A program made the position numbers and the translations under genes. 64,000 nucleotides of DNA from assembly GCA_949752795.1 (NCBI GenBank), contig OX457063.1, positions 66,239,783-66,303,782 on the forward strand. The letters run 5' to 3'. Shown piece after piece: positions 1 through 46,166 of the stretch. Each line of letters opens with the position of its first letter. Positions within the stretch are counted from its first letter, which is position 1. The DNA comes from Hyperoodon ampullatus (lineage: Eukaryota > Chordata > Mammalia > Artiodactyla > Ziphiidae). The notes below the pieces were generated by a model. The model did not search any database and was not told where the DNA came from. It was given only the letters and a program-made list of their open reading frames with translations.

Positions 1-1356
1 GTGCTTGGGGACACCTCTGGCTTGGATGAAACAGCTTTGTTATGTTAACATTGTCATTAATCTTACAGGCCTGTCTCTTCTGAATAAAGCTCAGAGTCTG
101 GTATCACCTTCACAAGGGAAATGTGACTGGTTGCCATAAGGAAGCTGGTTCTCTTTGTGCTCATGACTCTGGGGGTTTGCATTATAACTGCAGTGTTAAA
201 CCGGGGTCACCCTACCCTTTGGGTAACATTTAATAAGATATTCACACCATGAGAGCTGGGTTAATTACTCTTTAGGCACTAGACATAGTTACCCTTCCAT
301 TTCTACCCAGGTGTTTTATGTAAAACCTCAAACAAAATGAGAGAAAAGGGAGATCAGTAAGTTAGTGAATAGTGTCTGGATTTCTCGATTTCTCCAAAGA
401 AATGCTATTGTTTAATAGCATTTAGAATTGATGGTTCATTTTTAGTATCCCCAAAAGAATCCTGGATGCGGGGTGATAACCTGATGCTGCTCTCTATTCT
501 CTAGGAATAGAAGCCCGCAGTGATTGGAATGGGGATCTTTTACCTTGGCAGCATGAGGATTTCTCTTTGCTCTGAGGGAGTCTTTAGGGTCTTGAATCCA
601 GCTCCTGAAGTGTAGGAAATGCCAGGCCTTGGCAGTTCTCAGTTGGTAGCTGGCAGAGCTGACCCTAGAGCCTCTGCCCCCTAATGACCAACCTAGGACA
701 TTTTCTGTTACATCATTTTCCTTTAGCGTGTCTTTTGAAAACCCTGTGAAGCACACATTTTGAGATTAGCATGTGTGGTCCATCACACGGTGATGCTGAG
801 AGATCTGGGAGAGGACTGAGCCCCAGAGCCTCAGCCTGGGGAGGGGGGCGCCAAAGCTAGTGGTTTGACCTTCATATCTCTACCCATGGATGGCCTGATT
901 ATGACTTGTCAGCTGTCATTCTTATTTGTCCTCCTCTTAAAGGTTCTAGGAGCTATTTCGTGCTTCTGATGAGGTAGGTGGTGTGATACTTTTGAGAATG
1001 CATGAGTCGGGACAGGGCACCTTCATAGATTTTTAGTGGCAGCGCTGAAAGTATCTAAGTCTAGGTGAGAGGCTAGCCCAGGGTGGTTAGATGACTTACG
1101 TCACCTGTAGGTGGCAGAGCTGCAGTGAGATCACACATCTTCTGACTCCCAGTCCAGTGCTCAACCCATTTTGGCCTTAGCCCTTGAAGTGAGGAACTTT
1201 TCAGCCCTAATGAATTTGTCTAGAATGCGGTGGGAGAAAGACTATGCGGTCTGCTCCCTGCTGCCCCCTCTGTCCCTCCGTGCTGCCCCTCCAGGGGTCT
1301 AAGGACAGGTGCTCTTCCAGGGCAGCTCTGTGTGATGGAAAAGCATGCACTTTATT

Positions 1357-2125
1357 ATTTTTTTTAATACTTAATTTTTTTTTTTTTACAGAAGTATAGC
1401 TGATTTACAGTGTAGTGCCAATCTCTGCTGTACAGCAAAGTGACTCAGTTATACACGTATAGACTTTTTTTTTTTTTTTTTTGTGGTACGCGGGCCTCTC
1501 ACTGTTGTGGCCTCTCCTGTTGAGGAGCACAGGCTCCAGACACGCAGGCTCAGCGGCCATGGCTCACGGGCCCAGCCGCTCCGCGGCATGTGGGATCCTC
1601 CCGGACCGGGGCACGAACCCGTGTCCCCTGCATCGGCAGGTGGACTCTCAACCACTGCACCACCAGGGAAGCCCTAGACATTCTTTTTTTTTTTCTCCTT
1701 TTCCATTATGGTTTATCACAGGATATTGAATATAGTTCCCTGTGCTATACAGTAGGACCTTGTTGTTTACCCATCCTATATATAATAGTTTATATCTGCT
1801 AATCCCAAACTTCCAGTCCTTCCCCCACCCCCACCTTGGCAACCACAAGTCTGTTCTCTATGTCTGTGAGTCTATTTCTGTTTTGTAGATAGGTTTATCT
1901 GTGCCATATTTTAGATTCCACATACAAGTGATATCATATGGTATTTGTCTTTCTCTTTCTGACTTACTTCACTTAGTATGGTAATCTCTAGTTGCATCCA
2001 CATTGCTGCAAATGGCATTATTTCATTCTTTTTATGGCTGAGTAGTATTCCACTGCATATATACGTACCACATCTTCTTTATCCATTCATCTGTCGATGG
2101 ACATTTAGGTTGTTTCCAAAAAGCA
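1357..2125 (-). mobile_element. L1 3' fragment, antisense, split by a SINE
   Basis: Sequence on either side of the 1465-1674 SINE matches the 3' end of an older mammalian L1 read in reverse: a T-rich start, tagctgatttacagtg, then the plus-strand complement of the ORF2 C-terminus (ggctgagtagtattccactg, cattcatctgtcgatggacatttagg). It is 5' truncated and no intact frame remains. Confidence 0.85.
1465..1674 (-). mobile_element. CHR-type short SINE inserted in L1
   Basis: A reverse-oriented copy: an 18-base T tract, gtggtacgcgggcctctcactg, body, ending ccaccagggaagccc. A short duplication tagac flanks both sides (1460-1464 and 1675-1679). The tRNA-derived head keeps the gttcgtgcccc B-box-like segment on the minus strand. 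Confidence 0.95.
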
Positions 2126-2236
2126 TGTACTTTAGAGTCAGACCTGTGAATTAACAATGCTGAGACCTGGGCCGATGACCCACCTGCTGAAGATGTTTTT
2201 CTCATCTGCAACATGGAGTTCGCATCTGTTACTTTA

Positions 2237-2461
2237 TTTATTTTATTTTTTATTTTTTATTTTTTTTTTGCTGAACGCGGGCCTCTCACTGTTGAGGCCT
2301 CTCCCGTTGCGGAGCACAGGCTCCGGACGTGCAGGCTCAGTGGCCATGGCTCACGGGCCCAGCCGCTCTGTGGCATGTGGGATCTTCCCGGACCGGGGCA
2401 CGAACCCGTGTCCCCTGCATCGGCAGGCGGACTCTCAACCACTGCGCCACCAGGGAAGCCC
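2237..2461 (-). mobile_element. CHR-type short SINE with 16-bp TSD
   Basis: A reverse copy with a T-rich tail (ttttatttttta) and a perfect 16-bp duplication cgcatctgttacttta at 2221-2236 and 2462-2477. It has few differences from the other short copies, so it is a fairly recent insertion. Confidence 0.96.
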
Positions 2462-2832
2462 CGCATCTGTTACTTTAAAAGGTTTCATTGGGGAGTAAAA
2501 GTTTCTAAGACATAGCAGACGCTCAATAAATATTGGTTTCTTTCTTTCTTTTCTGTCTTCTCCCTTTGTTTGCTTAAGGGAGAAGCCACATTATATATGG
2601 TATCAGAGGGGTGGTGGTGCAGAGGTGGGCTGAAAGCAGAGTTGTCAGATAGGCAGCTCAGCACTGGCACTGTCTCTCTTATTCCCCATCACCTCTCCAG
2701 AGCGTCTGTACTGTTGGAGTTGTAAGAGAGGAATTAAGTGTAAATAGAAGTAGAAGTTGAACCTCATTTCACTGATTACCATTGCAACAAAAACATCTTT
2801 ATAATTAAAGGTGACCAGTGACCTGTTGATGG

Positions 2833-3812
2833 CTCACTTATTTTATTTCAAATACCAGAATATTTTTTGTAAGGTGCATGGAAAACCATTATCCATAGAC
2901 AGATCTTAACAGTTGGCTTCAGAGTGAGCCTGTGTAAACATTTTCTAAGAAATGCACTTGAATGTATAGATATAGACTGCACAGCACATCTTACTCTGAA
3001 AGCTTTGTAAATTAAAAAAAAAATCACAGTAGACTGTGCTAATTCCTTAGAGAAGTTTCCTTAAGAAAGGGTAAGTGTAGTTTTGGAAATGTCTCTGATA
3101 TAAGTGATTCGTGATTCGTCTCCTTATAATGTAATCCTTGTTCTTCATCCTTCCCAGATGGGCTAAGGGCCCTTAGTTTCTCACGGTACCTCAAAAATCA
3201 CTGCATCGCAGCCCTTCACCTGTCAGGAGCAAGCCTGCGTCTCAGGCTTTGGAATGAACACAGTATAAGAACAAAGCACTTGCACTACTGTTTTGCTTCT
3301 CTTGTGATTTATATCACTTGTAGCTGTTGCTCATACGTCCCAGGGGAAGAGATGGTAGCTCCCCCATGTTAAACTTCTTGAGTTTTTTATGTTAAGATGT
3401 TTAATATTTATGTGCGGAGGGACATAAGCACAAAATTGTTCCTGGTAAATGACATTCTAAGTTTATAAAGTAGAAGAGAAAATATACCCAACATACAGTC
3501 TTCTCACTGTGGAAATACCATTTTTGGGGGGAGGTTTCACTCTGATATACCTTCCCTAATTCTTCTGCCAGAAATCTGACTTGAAGTATGTTTTAGAAGC
3601 ATTAAAGAATTTTAACTTGTAAAACAATTTTCAAAACTTCAGAGTAAGATGTGCTGTGCAGTCTATATCTGCACATTCAAGTGCATCTCTTAGAACATGT
3701 TTACACAGGCTTGATGCCAGCTATTAAGATCTAGTCCGTGGATAATAGGTTTCTGAGCACTTTTCAGAAAATATTCTGGTATTTGAATTTTCTTATACAT
3801 AAAATAGGTGAG
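2833..3812. repeat. Inverted repeat: two ~170-bp arms around a 640-bp loop
   Basis: The left arm (about 2833-2999) and right arm (about 3640-3812) are reverse complements. The inner 72 bp (2927-2998 against 3640-3711) differ at only about four positions by eye; the outer halves carry small indels (about 10 bp near 3788-3800). The loop shows no obvious symmetry. A transcript of KIF5C would fold these arms into a long hairpin. It may be a DNA-transposon relic with long terminal inverted repeats or a local inverted duplication. I do not recognise the family and saw no clear target duplication. Confidence 0.85.
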
Positions 3813-5161
3813 TTGGTGTAAAAAGTTCAGTAGAAACAGGATCTCCCTGAGCAGAGAAATAAGCCCCAAAGATGTTCTACACAAAGGAAAAGGAGATGCA
3901 GATCTCATAATATTGGTGTTAGAATTTTCTTGCTCCATGGAAAGCATCAAGTTGTGATTTAATAGATTTTTACCTTTAATCGGATTTAAATGGATGCACA
4001 GACACGACCAAACAGGCAGGAAAATATCCCCTGGGAAACTGAGGTTCTGCCACCTAGGCCCTTGAGTTTACCCTCTTCCCTCCCCCCCTGGAAAAGGCAG
4101 AAAGTACAGTGCAGGTTTCTTATGGGCTGCACATGGAAACATCTGGGCAGCTCCTGGCACGAGGACGGACACAGTAACACTGAACTGGATCCGACTCTGC
4201 TTGGGGTTTAGACCCCAGAAGCGTCACCACAGAGGATTTTCTCCTGTTCCTAAGGGAGAGGCACATGTGAAGCCAAGCTGTCACAGGCTGTGCTTCACAA
4301 TTTCGTTTGAACTCATGAAAATCTTCGTAACCAAGACCGAGCCTCGTGTGGTTAGGCGCCGTCTGCCTGCTGCTTTCCGCACTGGGTGGACCGCATCTAG
4401 GGAGGGGAGAGGCAGAGATGCCTGCACGGGGCGCGAGAGGCCGCAGTTCTGGCTTTTGTGGCAGCAACGCCTAGTGGCAGAAGTTGAGAGTGAGAAGAGT
4501 GAACTTGCCTGTGGGGAGATCCTTTCCCACTTCAATGGCCAGAAAGGAAGCAATCACGTTTCTGCACACCAGTTTCCTTGAGGTTTTTTCAGACTGGTAA
4601 GAAAATTAGCTCCTAATCAAAGGGAGCTCTGTAATGCCAAAGATTAATTCTCTAGTAAATGTTTTCCAGTTTCTCCAAGTAAGAGGTTTGAAGTGGAAAT
4701 ACTGGTCTCTTCTACCTATCAAATGGCAGTGTTCCCGGTCACAGATGTGTTTAACAAGATTTGGGACATGTATGTATTACAGTGCAGGGGGTTAGAAATT
4801 CACTCCCTTATTTTTTGAGCTAGGAGTTCACTGTTAACATCTTTAAGCTGGAGGGATAGCTCCAAAGTTCCTTTCGGTTCCCAAGCCCTTCATCGCCGAT
4901 TTCTGGATGAGCAGGAATTGAGTTGAATGTGTAGGATATTGTATTTCCCAGAATATCCAGATGTTTCATTGGCTGAGCAAGGTGGGCAAAGTGGTATTTT
5001 AACCAATCTCTCTTCTGCGGGGAAGCACCACACCATTTCCTTCATCTTATCAGCCAGCTTATAGCTGGCATCCTGGTATCCAACGGTCATCCGCTGAGAA
5101 ACCAGGATAGCAAAAATGACATAACTAACCACAAAAAATTAAATATGGTATTTCGTTTCAG

Positions 5162-38722
<33,561 letters not shown>

Positions 38723-39195
38723 CCTTAGTGTCAGGGGTGGCTTCCATCCGGGGCAGCCCTGGGGCTCTCCCTGCTTCTGCCTGGCTCTCAGCCATGTGTG
38801 TGTGGACCTGCAGTGGAGAGGAAAGAGTGCAGCTGTACCCCAGCACAGGCCCTGGGGCTTCAGGCTATCAGGGGCCTGGGTCTACCTTCAACTCAGTCTA
38901 GGGCCTCAGGGTCTTCCAGCTAAGGTCACCTGGTGCCAGGGACCCTCCAGGGACGGGGAGGGTGTGGTGAATGATTCATCCGAGCTTTCTTTTGTCTGTG
39001 GAACTCCCCTCTGTAGCTGGCATCCAAAAGGGCATTACCTGTTTGTCAACTGCTTTTACCCAGAGCAGGCAGATGTGGGTGACTGCTTTAAGTCTCAGGA
39101 ACTGAATATAAAGAAAGAGCCAGATAATAGAAAGTCACATTTTTATAATTACTATCTGAACGCAACAAATGGAGTCTTTAAGAATTGTGCAGATT

Positions 39196-39404
39196 GGGCT
39201 TCCCTGGTGGCACAGTGGTTGAGAGTCCGCCTGCCGATGCAGGGGACACGGGTTCGTGCCCCGGTCCGGGAAGATCCCACATGCCGCGGAGCGGCTGGGC
39301 CCATGAGCCATGGCCGCTGAGCCTGCGCGTCCGGAGCCAGTGCTCCGCAACAGGAGAGGCCACAACAGTGAGAGGCCCGCGAACCGCAGGGAAAAAAAAA
39401 AAAA
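39196..39404 (+). mobile_element. CHR-type short SINE
   Basis: A forward copy with a 16-bp duplication aagaattgtgcagatt at 39180-39195 and 39405-39420. Confidence 0.96.
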
Positions 39405-40209
39405 AAGAATTGTGCAGATTTATGTCTACGTAGGTCCAGACCACTTTTTTCTTTGAGATGGTGGTCTGAAAACTTCTCTTCCCACTCTCCACGTGCCTGA
39501 CATTGCTGTACCAGCACAAAGGAAAAAGTGATGTCCTTTAGAAAAGAGGAGAGAGCACAAGCCTGTCCTCTTGTACTTGAGATAAAGAGTTTACTGGTTG
39601 GGCAGGGCAGACAGCTAGGTTGCCAGAAAACTCTGTTTAGAGAAACTCTGACTCTGGGCCAGTAACTTGTAGATGGGAGGAGGTGGATCCTAATGTTGAC
39701 CTTGGAGTCTTAGTCCTCACTAGGGAAGCTTGTGAGCTTGACAGCAAAGCCGCAGCGATCAGGGGCAACTCAGGAGAGTGGTGGTTCCTCACCCAGTCCT
39801 TTTTGCATCAAGGTAAGGAAAGTGAATATGAGGGGCTGGAGACCCCACTCAGGGGGTATGACAGTATTGCTAAGGCTCAGACTAAAACTTCCAAAGTGGA
39901 AGCTTGGCGGCTGCACCCAGGCAACTTTCACCTGCCCTGCCCCAGGCAGCATGTCAAGGAGCGGGACAGGTCGAGGCAGGCCACGGATGGGCAGCGTGCC
40001 CACTACCTTCTGCTGTATGCTGGGAGGGTGGATGCAGAATTATCTTGGCTGTGGGCCACCCTATTCAGATGCGATCTTTGCTTTCAATCGGAAATAAAGT
40101 AAAGCTGGATGTTATAAAATTGCTTCTGACTGCACGTTATCAGTGTTGGGGATGCCACTTGAAGGAAACTGTAAGAACAAATTGGGCCGCTTAGAACAGA
40201 AAGCCTAAA

Positions 40210-40360
40210 GCAGTGGTTCTCGAACTTTGGTGGGTGTCAGCATCATCTAGCACACCCAGACACCCAGGCTCCTTGAAGTAGCATAGGCCCAGAGCCTTTG
40301 TATTTTTACCAAGTACCCCAGGTGATTTTGTTAGCCACCTAAGTTTGAGACCTGCTAGCC
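40210..40360 (+). mobile_element. MER5-like hAT fragment
   Basis: gcagtggttctcgaactttgg at the left and aagtttgagacctgct at the right, with catcatctagcac and ccaggtgattttgttag between; diverged MER5-type. Confidence 0.75.
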
Positions 40361-41367
40361 TAAAATATCCTAAAGTGGCTGATACAGGATGGACGTTTAT
40401 TTCTTTGTCACATAAAGGACATTTGAGGGTGGTCTGTCTGTGGCTGGTAGAAAAACTCTACAGTGACAACAGAAAGCTAGCCTCTTAAATTTAGACTCAC
40501 TGTCCTCAGCAAGTACCTTCCTTGCTGGTCTCCTAAATGACTTCCTCAAGCTCGCCTAAATGACTTCTGCAGTTCTAGCTATCGTGCCTGTGTGTTGCGT
40601 GTTCAGCAAGCAGAGAGGAAGCTGGGGAGAGGCAATAGCAGCTCTTACAGTTGAATGAGCTTCCTTTAAGTAGCCTTCCCAGAAGTCCCATCCAACTCTG
40701 ATGCCTGCATCCCTCTGGCCAGAATTGAAACACATGGCCACATCTAGCTTCAAGGGAGGCTGGAGAAGGTAGTCTTTAGCTGGGCAGATCACTGCCCCAA
40801 ACAAGAGTAGTGTTCTATTGCCTACGACAAGGAGATGGAGGTTGGGTGGGCAACCAGCACTCTACTTGTTGAACACCTGATCTGCAGCGGCACTGTACTA
40901 GATGTAATATCTACATCACCCCATTTGATGGAAGCACTGGGTTAGTGTGTGCGCTTGGCTCCCAGCAAGCTTTTTTTTTTTTTGGGAATTAAACAACATA
41001 CTCTTTATTTATTTATTTTTTCCTTTTTATGTTTTTATTTTATTTTCTTTAATTTTTTTTATTAGTTTCTGCTTTATAACAAAGTGAATCAGTCATACAT
41101 ATACATCTGTTCCCACATCCCTTCCCTCATGCATCTCCCTCCCTCCCACCCTCCCCATCCCACCCCTCCAGGCGGTCACAAAGCACCGAGATGATCTCCC
41201 TGTGCTCTGCGGCTGCTTCCCACTATCTATCTACCTTACGTTTGGTAGTGTATATATGTCCATGCCTCTCTTTCGCTTTGTCACAGCTTACCCTTCCCCC
41301 TCCCCATATCCTCAAGTCCATTCTCAAGTAGGTCTGTGTCTTTATTCCCGTTTAACCCCTAGGTTCT

Positions 41368-44300
41368 TCATGACATTTTTTTTTTAATTCCATATATATG
41401 TGTTAGCATACGGTATTTGTCTGTCTCTTTCTGACTTACTTCACTCTGTATGACAGACTCTAGGTCTATCCACCTCATTACAAATAGCTCAGTTTCGTTT
41501 CTTTTTATGGCTGAGTAATATTCCATTGTATATATGTGCCACATCTTCTTTATCCATTCATCCGATGATGGACACTTAGGTTGTTTCCATCTCCGAGCTA
41601 TTGTGAATAGAGCAGCAATGAACATTGTGGTACATGTCTCTTTTTGAATTATGGTTTTCTCAGGGTACATGCCTAGTAGTGGGATTGCTGGGTCATATGG
41701 TAGTTCTATTTTTAGTTTTTTAAGGAACCTCCATACTGTTCTCCATAGTGGCTGTACCAATTCACATTCCCACCAGCAGTGCAAGAGTGTTCCCTTTTCT
41801 CCACACCCTCTCCAGCATTTATTGTTTCTAGATTTCTTGATGATGGCCATTCTGACTGGTGTGAGATGATATCTCATTGTAGTTTTGATTTGCATTTCTC
41901 TAATGATTAATGATGTTGAGCATTCTTTCATGTGTTTGTTGGCAGTCTGTATATCTTCTTTGGAGAAATGCCTACTTAAGTCTTCTGCCCATTTTTGGAT
42001 TGGGTTGTTTGTTTTTTTGCTATTGAGCTGCATGAGCTGTTTATAAATTTTGGAGATTAATCCTTTGTCAGTTGCTTCATTTGCAAATATTTTCTCCCAT
42101 TCTGAGGGTTGTCTTTTGGTCTTGTTTATGGTTTCCTTTGCTGTGCAAAAGCTTTGAAGTTTCATTAGGTCCCATTTGTTTATCTTTGTTTTTATTTCCA
42201 TTTCTCTAGGAGGTGGGTCCAAAAGGATCTTGCTGTGATTTATGTCATAGAGTGTTCTACCTATGTTTTCCTCTAAGAGTTTGATAGTGTCTGGCCTTAC
42301 ATTTAGGTCTTTAATCCATTTTGAGCTTATTTTTGTGTATGGTGTTAGGGAATGATCTAATCTCATACTTTTACATGTCCCTGTCCAGTTTTCCCAGCAC
42401 CACTTATTGAAGAGGCTGTCCTTTCTCCACTGTACATTCCTGCCTCCTTTATCAAAGATAAGTTGGCCATATGTGCGTGGGTTTATCTCTGGGCCTTCTA
42501 TCCTGTTCCATTGATCTATATTTCTGTTTTTGTGCCAGTACCACACTGTCTTGATTACTGTAGCTTTGTAGTATAGTCTGAAGTCAGGGAGCCTGATTCC
42601 TCCAGTCCGTTTTTCGTTCTCAAGATTGCTTTGGCTATTCGGGGTCTTTTGTTTTTCCAAACAAATTTTGAAATTTTTTGTTCTAGTTCTGTGAAAAATG
42701 CCAGTGGTAGTTTGATAGGGATTGCATTGAATCTGTAGATTGCTTTGGGTAGTAGAGTCATTTTCACAATGTTGATTCTTCCAATCCAGGAGCATGGTAT
42801 ATCTCTCCATCTATTTGTATCATCTTTAATTTCTTTCATCAGTGTCTTATAATTTTCTGCATACAGGTCTTTTGTCTCCTTAGGTAGGTTTATTCCTAGA
42901 TACTTTATTCTTTTTGTTGCAATGGTAAATGGGAGTGTTTTCTTGATTTCATTTTCAGATTTTTCATCATTAGTGTACAGGAATGCCAGAGATTTCTGTG
43001 CATTAATTTTGTATCCTGCTACTTTACCAAATTCATTGATTAGCTCTAGTAGTTTTCTGGTAGCATCTTTAGGATTCTCTATGTATAGTATCATGTCATC
43101 TGCAAACAGTGACAGCTTTACTTCTTCTTTTCCAATTTGGATTCCTTTTATTTCCTTTTCTTCTCTGATTGCTGTGGCTAAAACTTCCAAAACTAGGTTG
43201 AATAAGAGTGGTGAGAGTGGGCAACCTTGTCTTGTTCCTGATCTTAGTGGAAATGGTTTCAGTTTTTCACCATTGAGGACAATGTTGGCTGTGGGTTTGT
43301 CCTATATGGCCTTTATTATGTTGAGGAAAGTTCCCTCTATGCCTACTTTCTGCAGGGTTTTTATCATAAATGGGTGTTGAATTTTGTCGAAAGCTTTCTC
43401 TGCATCTATTGAGATGATCATATGGTTTTTCTCCTTCAACTTGTTAATATGGTGTATCACATTGATTGATTTGCATATATTGAAGAATCCTTGCATTCCT
43501 GGAATAAACCCCACTTGATCATGGTGTATGATCCTTTTAATGTGCCGTTGGATTCTGTTTGCTAGTATTTTGTTGAGGATTTTTGCATCTATGTTAATCA
43601 GTGATATTGGCCTGTAGTTTTCTTTCTTTGTGACATCCTTGCCTGGTTTTGGTATCAAGGTGATGGTGGCCTCGTAGAATGAGTTTGGGAGTGTTCCTCC
43701 CTCTGCTTTATTTTGGAAGAGTTTGAGAAGGATAGGTGTTAGCTCTTCTCTAAATGCTTGATAGAATTCGCCTGTGAAGCCATCTGGTCCTGGGCTTTTG
43801 TTTGTTGGAAGAATTTTTATCACAGTTTCAATTTCAGTGCTTGTGATTGGTCTGTTCATATTTTCTATTTCTTCCTGATTCAGTCTTGGCAGGTTGTGCA
43901 TTTCTAAGAATTTGTCCATTTCTTCCAGGTTGTCCATTTTATTGGCATAGAGTTGCTTGTAGTAATCTCTCATGATCTTTTGTATTTCTGCAGTGTCAGT
44001 TGTTACTTCTCCTTTTTCATTTCTAATTCTATTGATTTGAGTCTTCTCCCTTTCTTTCTTGATGAGTCTGGCTAATGGTTTATCAATTTTGTTTATTTTC
44101 TCAAAGAACCAGCTTTTAGTTTTATTGATCTTTGCTATCGTTTCCTTCATTTCTTTTTCATTCATTTCTGATCTGATCTTTATGATTTCTTTCCTTCTGC
44201 TAACTTTGGGGGTTTTTTGTTCTCTCTCTAATTGCTTTAGGTGCAGGGTCAGGTTGTTTACTCGACGTTTCCTGTTTCTTAAGGTGGGATTGTATTGCTA

Positions 44301-45193
44301 TAAACTTCCCCCTTAGAACTGCTTTTGCTGCGTCCCATAGATTTGGGTCGTCGTGTCTCCATTGTCATTTGTTTCTAGGTATTTTTTAATTTCCTCTTTG
44401 ATTTCTTCAGTGATCACTTCGTTATTGAGTAGTGTATTGTTTAGCCTCCATGTGTTTGTATTTTTTACAGATCTTTTCCTGTAGTTGATGTCTAGTCTCA
44501 TAGCATTGTGGTCGGAAAAGATACTTGATACAATTTCAATTTTCTTAAAGTTACCAAGGCTTGATTTGTGACCCAAGATATGATCTATCCTGGAGAATGT
44601 TCCATGAGCACTTGAGAAGGAAGTGTATTCTGTTGTTTTTGGATGGAATGTCCTATAAATATCAATTAAGTCCATCTTGTTTAATGTATCATTTAAAGCT
44701 TGTGTTTCCTTATTTATTTTCATTTTGGATGATCTGTCCATTGGTGAAAGTGGGGTGTTAAAGTCCCCTACCATGATTGGGTTATTGCGGATTTCCCCTT
44801 TTATGGCTGTTAGTATTTGCCTTATGTATTGAGGTGCTCCTATGTTGGGTGCATAAATATTTACAATTGTTATATCTTCTTCTTGGATCGATCCCTTTAT
44901 CATTATGTAGTGTCCTTCTTTGTCTTTCTAATAGTCTTTATTTTAAAGTCTATTTTGTCTGATATAAGGATTGCTACTCCAGCTTTCTTTTGATTTCCGT
45001 TTGCATGGAATATCTTTTTCCATCCCCTTACTTTCAGTCTGTATGTGTCTCTAGGTCTGAAGTGGGTCTCTTGTAGACAGCATATATATGGGTCTTGTTT
45101 TTGTATCCATTCAGCCAATCTGTGTCTTTTGGTGGGAGCATTTAGTCCATTTACATTTAAGGTAATTATTGATATGTATGTTCCTATTCCCAT
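41368..45193 (-). pseudogene. L1 ORF2 (endonuclease-reverse transcriptase), disabled
   Basis: The frame begins MGIGTYISIITLNVNGLNA at 45193, the start of the apurinic-type endonuclease, with SDHNAMRLDIN further on. Breaks: a frameshift just before TAA 44903-44905, a second frameshift near 44340-44360, an in-frame TAG at 43302-43304 where the family has Tyr, and a third frameshift near 42600-42640. The reverse transcriptase FADD catalytic motif remains at 43095-43106. The C-terminal Cys-rich segment ([18 protein letters not shown]) is intact in the last 480-codon stretch (41368-42810). Confidence 0.95.
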
Positions 45194-45251
45194 TTCCTTA
45201 ATTGTTTTGGGTTTGTTATTGTAGGTATATTCCTTCTGTTGTGTTTCTTGC

Positions 45252-46166
45252 CTAGAGAAGTTCCTTTAGCATTTGTTGTAAAGCTGGTTTGGTGGTGCTG
45301 AACTCTCTCAGCTTTTGCTTGTCTGTAAAGGTTTTAATTTCTCCATCAAATCTGAATGAGATCCTTGCTGGGTAGAGTAGTCTTGGTTGCATGTTTCTCT
45401 CCTTCATCACTTTAATTATGTCCTGCCACTCCCTTCTGGCTTGTAGAGTTTCTGCTGAGAGATCAGCTGTTAACCTGATGGGGATTCCCTTGTGTGTTAT
45501 TTGTTGCTTTTCCCTTGCTGCTTTTAATATGATTTCTTTGTGTTTAATTTTTGACAGTTTGATTAATATGTGTCTTGGCGTATTTCTCCTTGGATTTATT
45601 CTGTATGGGACTCTCTGTGCCTCCTGGACTTGATTAACTATTTCCTTTCCCATATTAGGGAAGTTTTCAACTATAATCTCTTCAAATATTTTCTCAGTCC
45701 CTTTCTTTTCCTCTTCTTCTTCTGGAACCCCTATGATTCGAATGTTGGTGCGTTTAATGTTGTCCCAGAGGTCTCTGAGACTGTCCTCTGTTCTTTTCAT
45801 TCTTTTTTCTTTATTTTGCTCTGCATCAGTTATTTCCACTATTTTATCTTCCACCTCACTTATCCGTTCTTCTGCCTCAGTTATTCTGCTATTGATCCCA
45901 TCTAGAGTATTTTTCATTTCATTTATTGTGTTTTTAATCGATGCTCGATTCATCTTTAGTTCTTCTAGGTCCTTGTTAACTGTTTCTTGCATTTTGTCTA
46001 TTCTATTTCCAGGATTTTGGATCTTGGAAATAGAATCTTGGATCATCTTTACTATCATTATTCTGAATTCTTTTTCAGGTAGACTGCCTATTACCTCTTC
46101 ATTTGTTAGGTCTGGTAGGTTTTTATATTGCTCCTTCACCTCCTGTGTGTTTTTCTGTCTTCTCAT
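45252..46166 (-). CDS. L1 ORF1, RNA-binding chaperone, open over 304 codons
   Basis: ORF1p binds L1 RNA as a trimer and helps form the retrotransposition particle in the cytoplasm (family knowledge). The frame runs uninterrupted from MRRQKNTQEV to QMLKELL. The heptad coiled coil is at about residues 45-140 (ITEAEERISEVEDKI). The RRM-like domain starts at NIRIIGVPEEEE (about 141), and the C-terminal domain includes NTPRHILIKL (about 195) and ARREWQDIIKVM. Length is near that of other mammalian ORF1 proteins. No disabling change is visible, although the element's ORF2 is dead. Confidence 0.92.
   Translation of the reverse strand: MRRQKNTQEVKEQYKNLPDLTNEEVIGSLPEKEFRIMIVKMIQDSISKIQNPGNRIDKMQETVNKDLEELKMNRASIKNTINEMKNTLDGINSRITEAEERISEVEDKIVEITDAEQNKEKRMKRTEDSLRDLWDNIKRTNIRIIGVPEEEEEKKGTEKIFEEIIVENFPNMGKEIVNQVQEAQRVPYRINPRRNTPRHILIKLSKIKHKEIILKAAREKQQITHKGIPIRLTADLSAETLQARREWQDIIKVMKERNMQPRLLYPARISFRFDGEIKTFTDKQKLREFSTTKPALQQMLKELL

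Larger units (their letters stand above)
1..5161. other. KIF5C intron upstream of exon a (5' end outside window)
   Basis: This is intronic sequence. It holds MIR-like sequence near 1060-1165, an L1 fragment with a SINE inside it, a second SINE, the 2833-3812 inverted repeat and otherwise unique DNA. The stretch 3990-4580 is relatively CpG-rich with short open frames on both strands that match nothing I know. No exon-like segment with KIF5C similarity was found. Confidence 0.8.
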
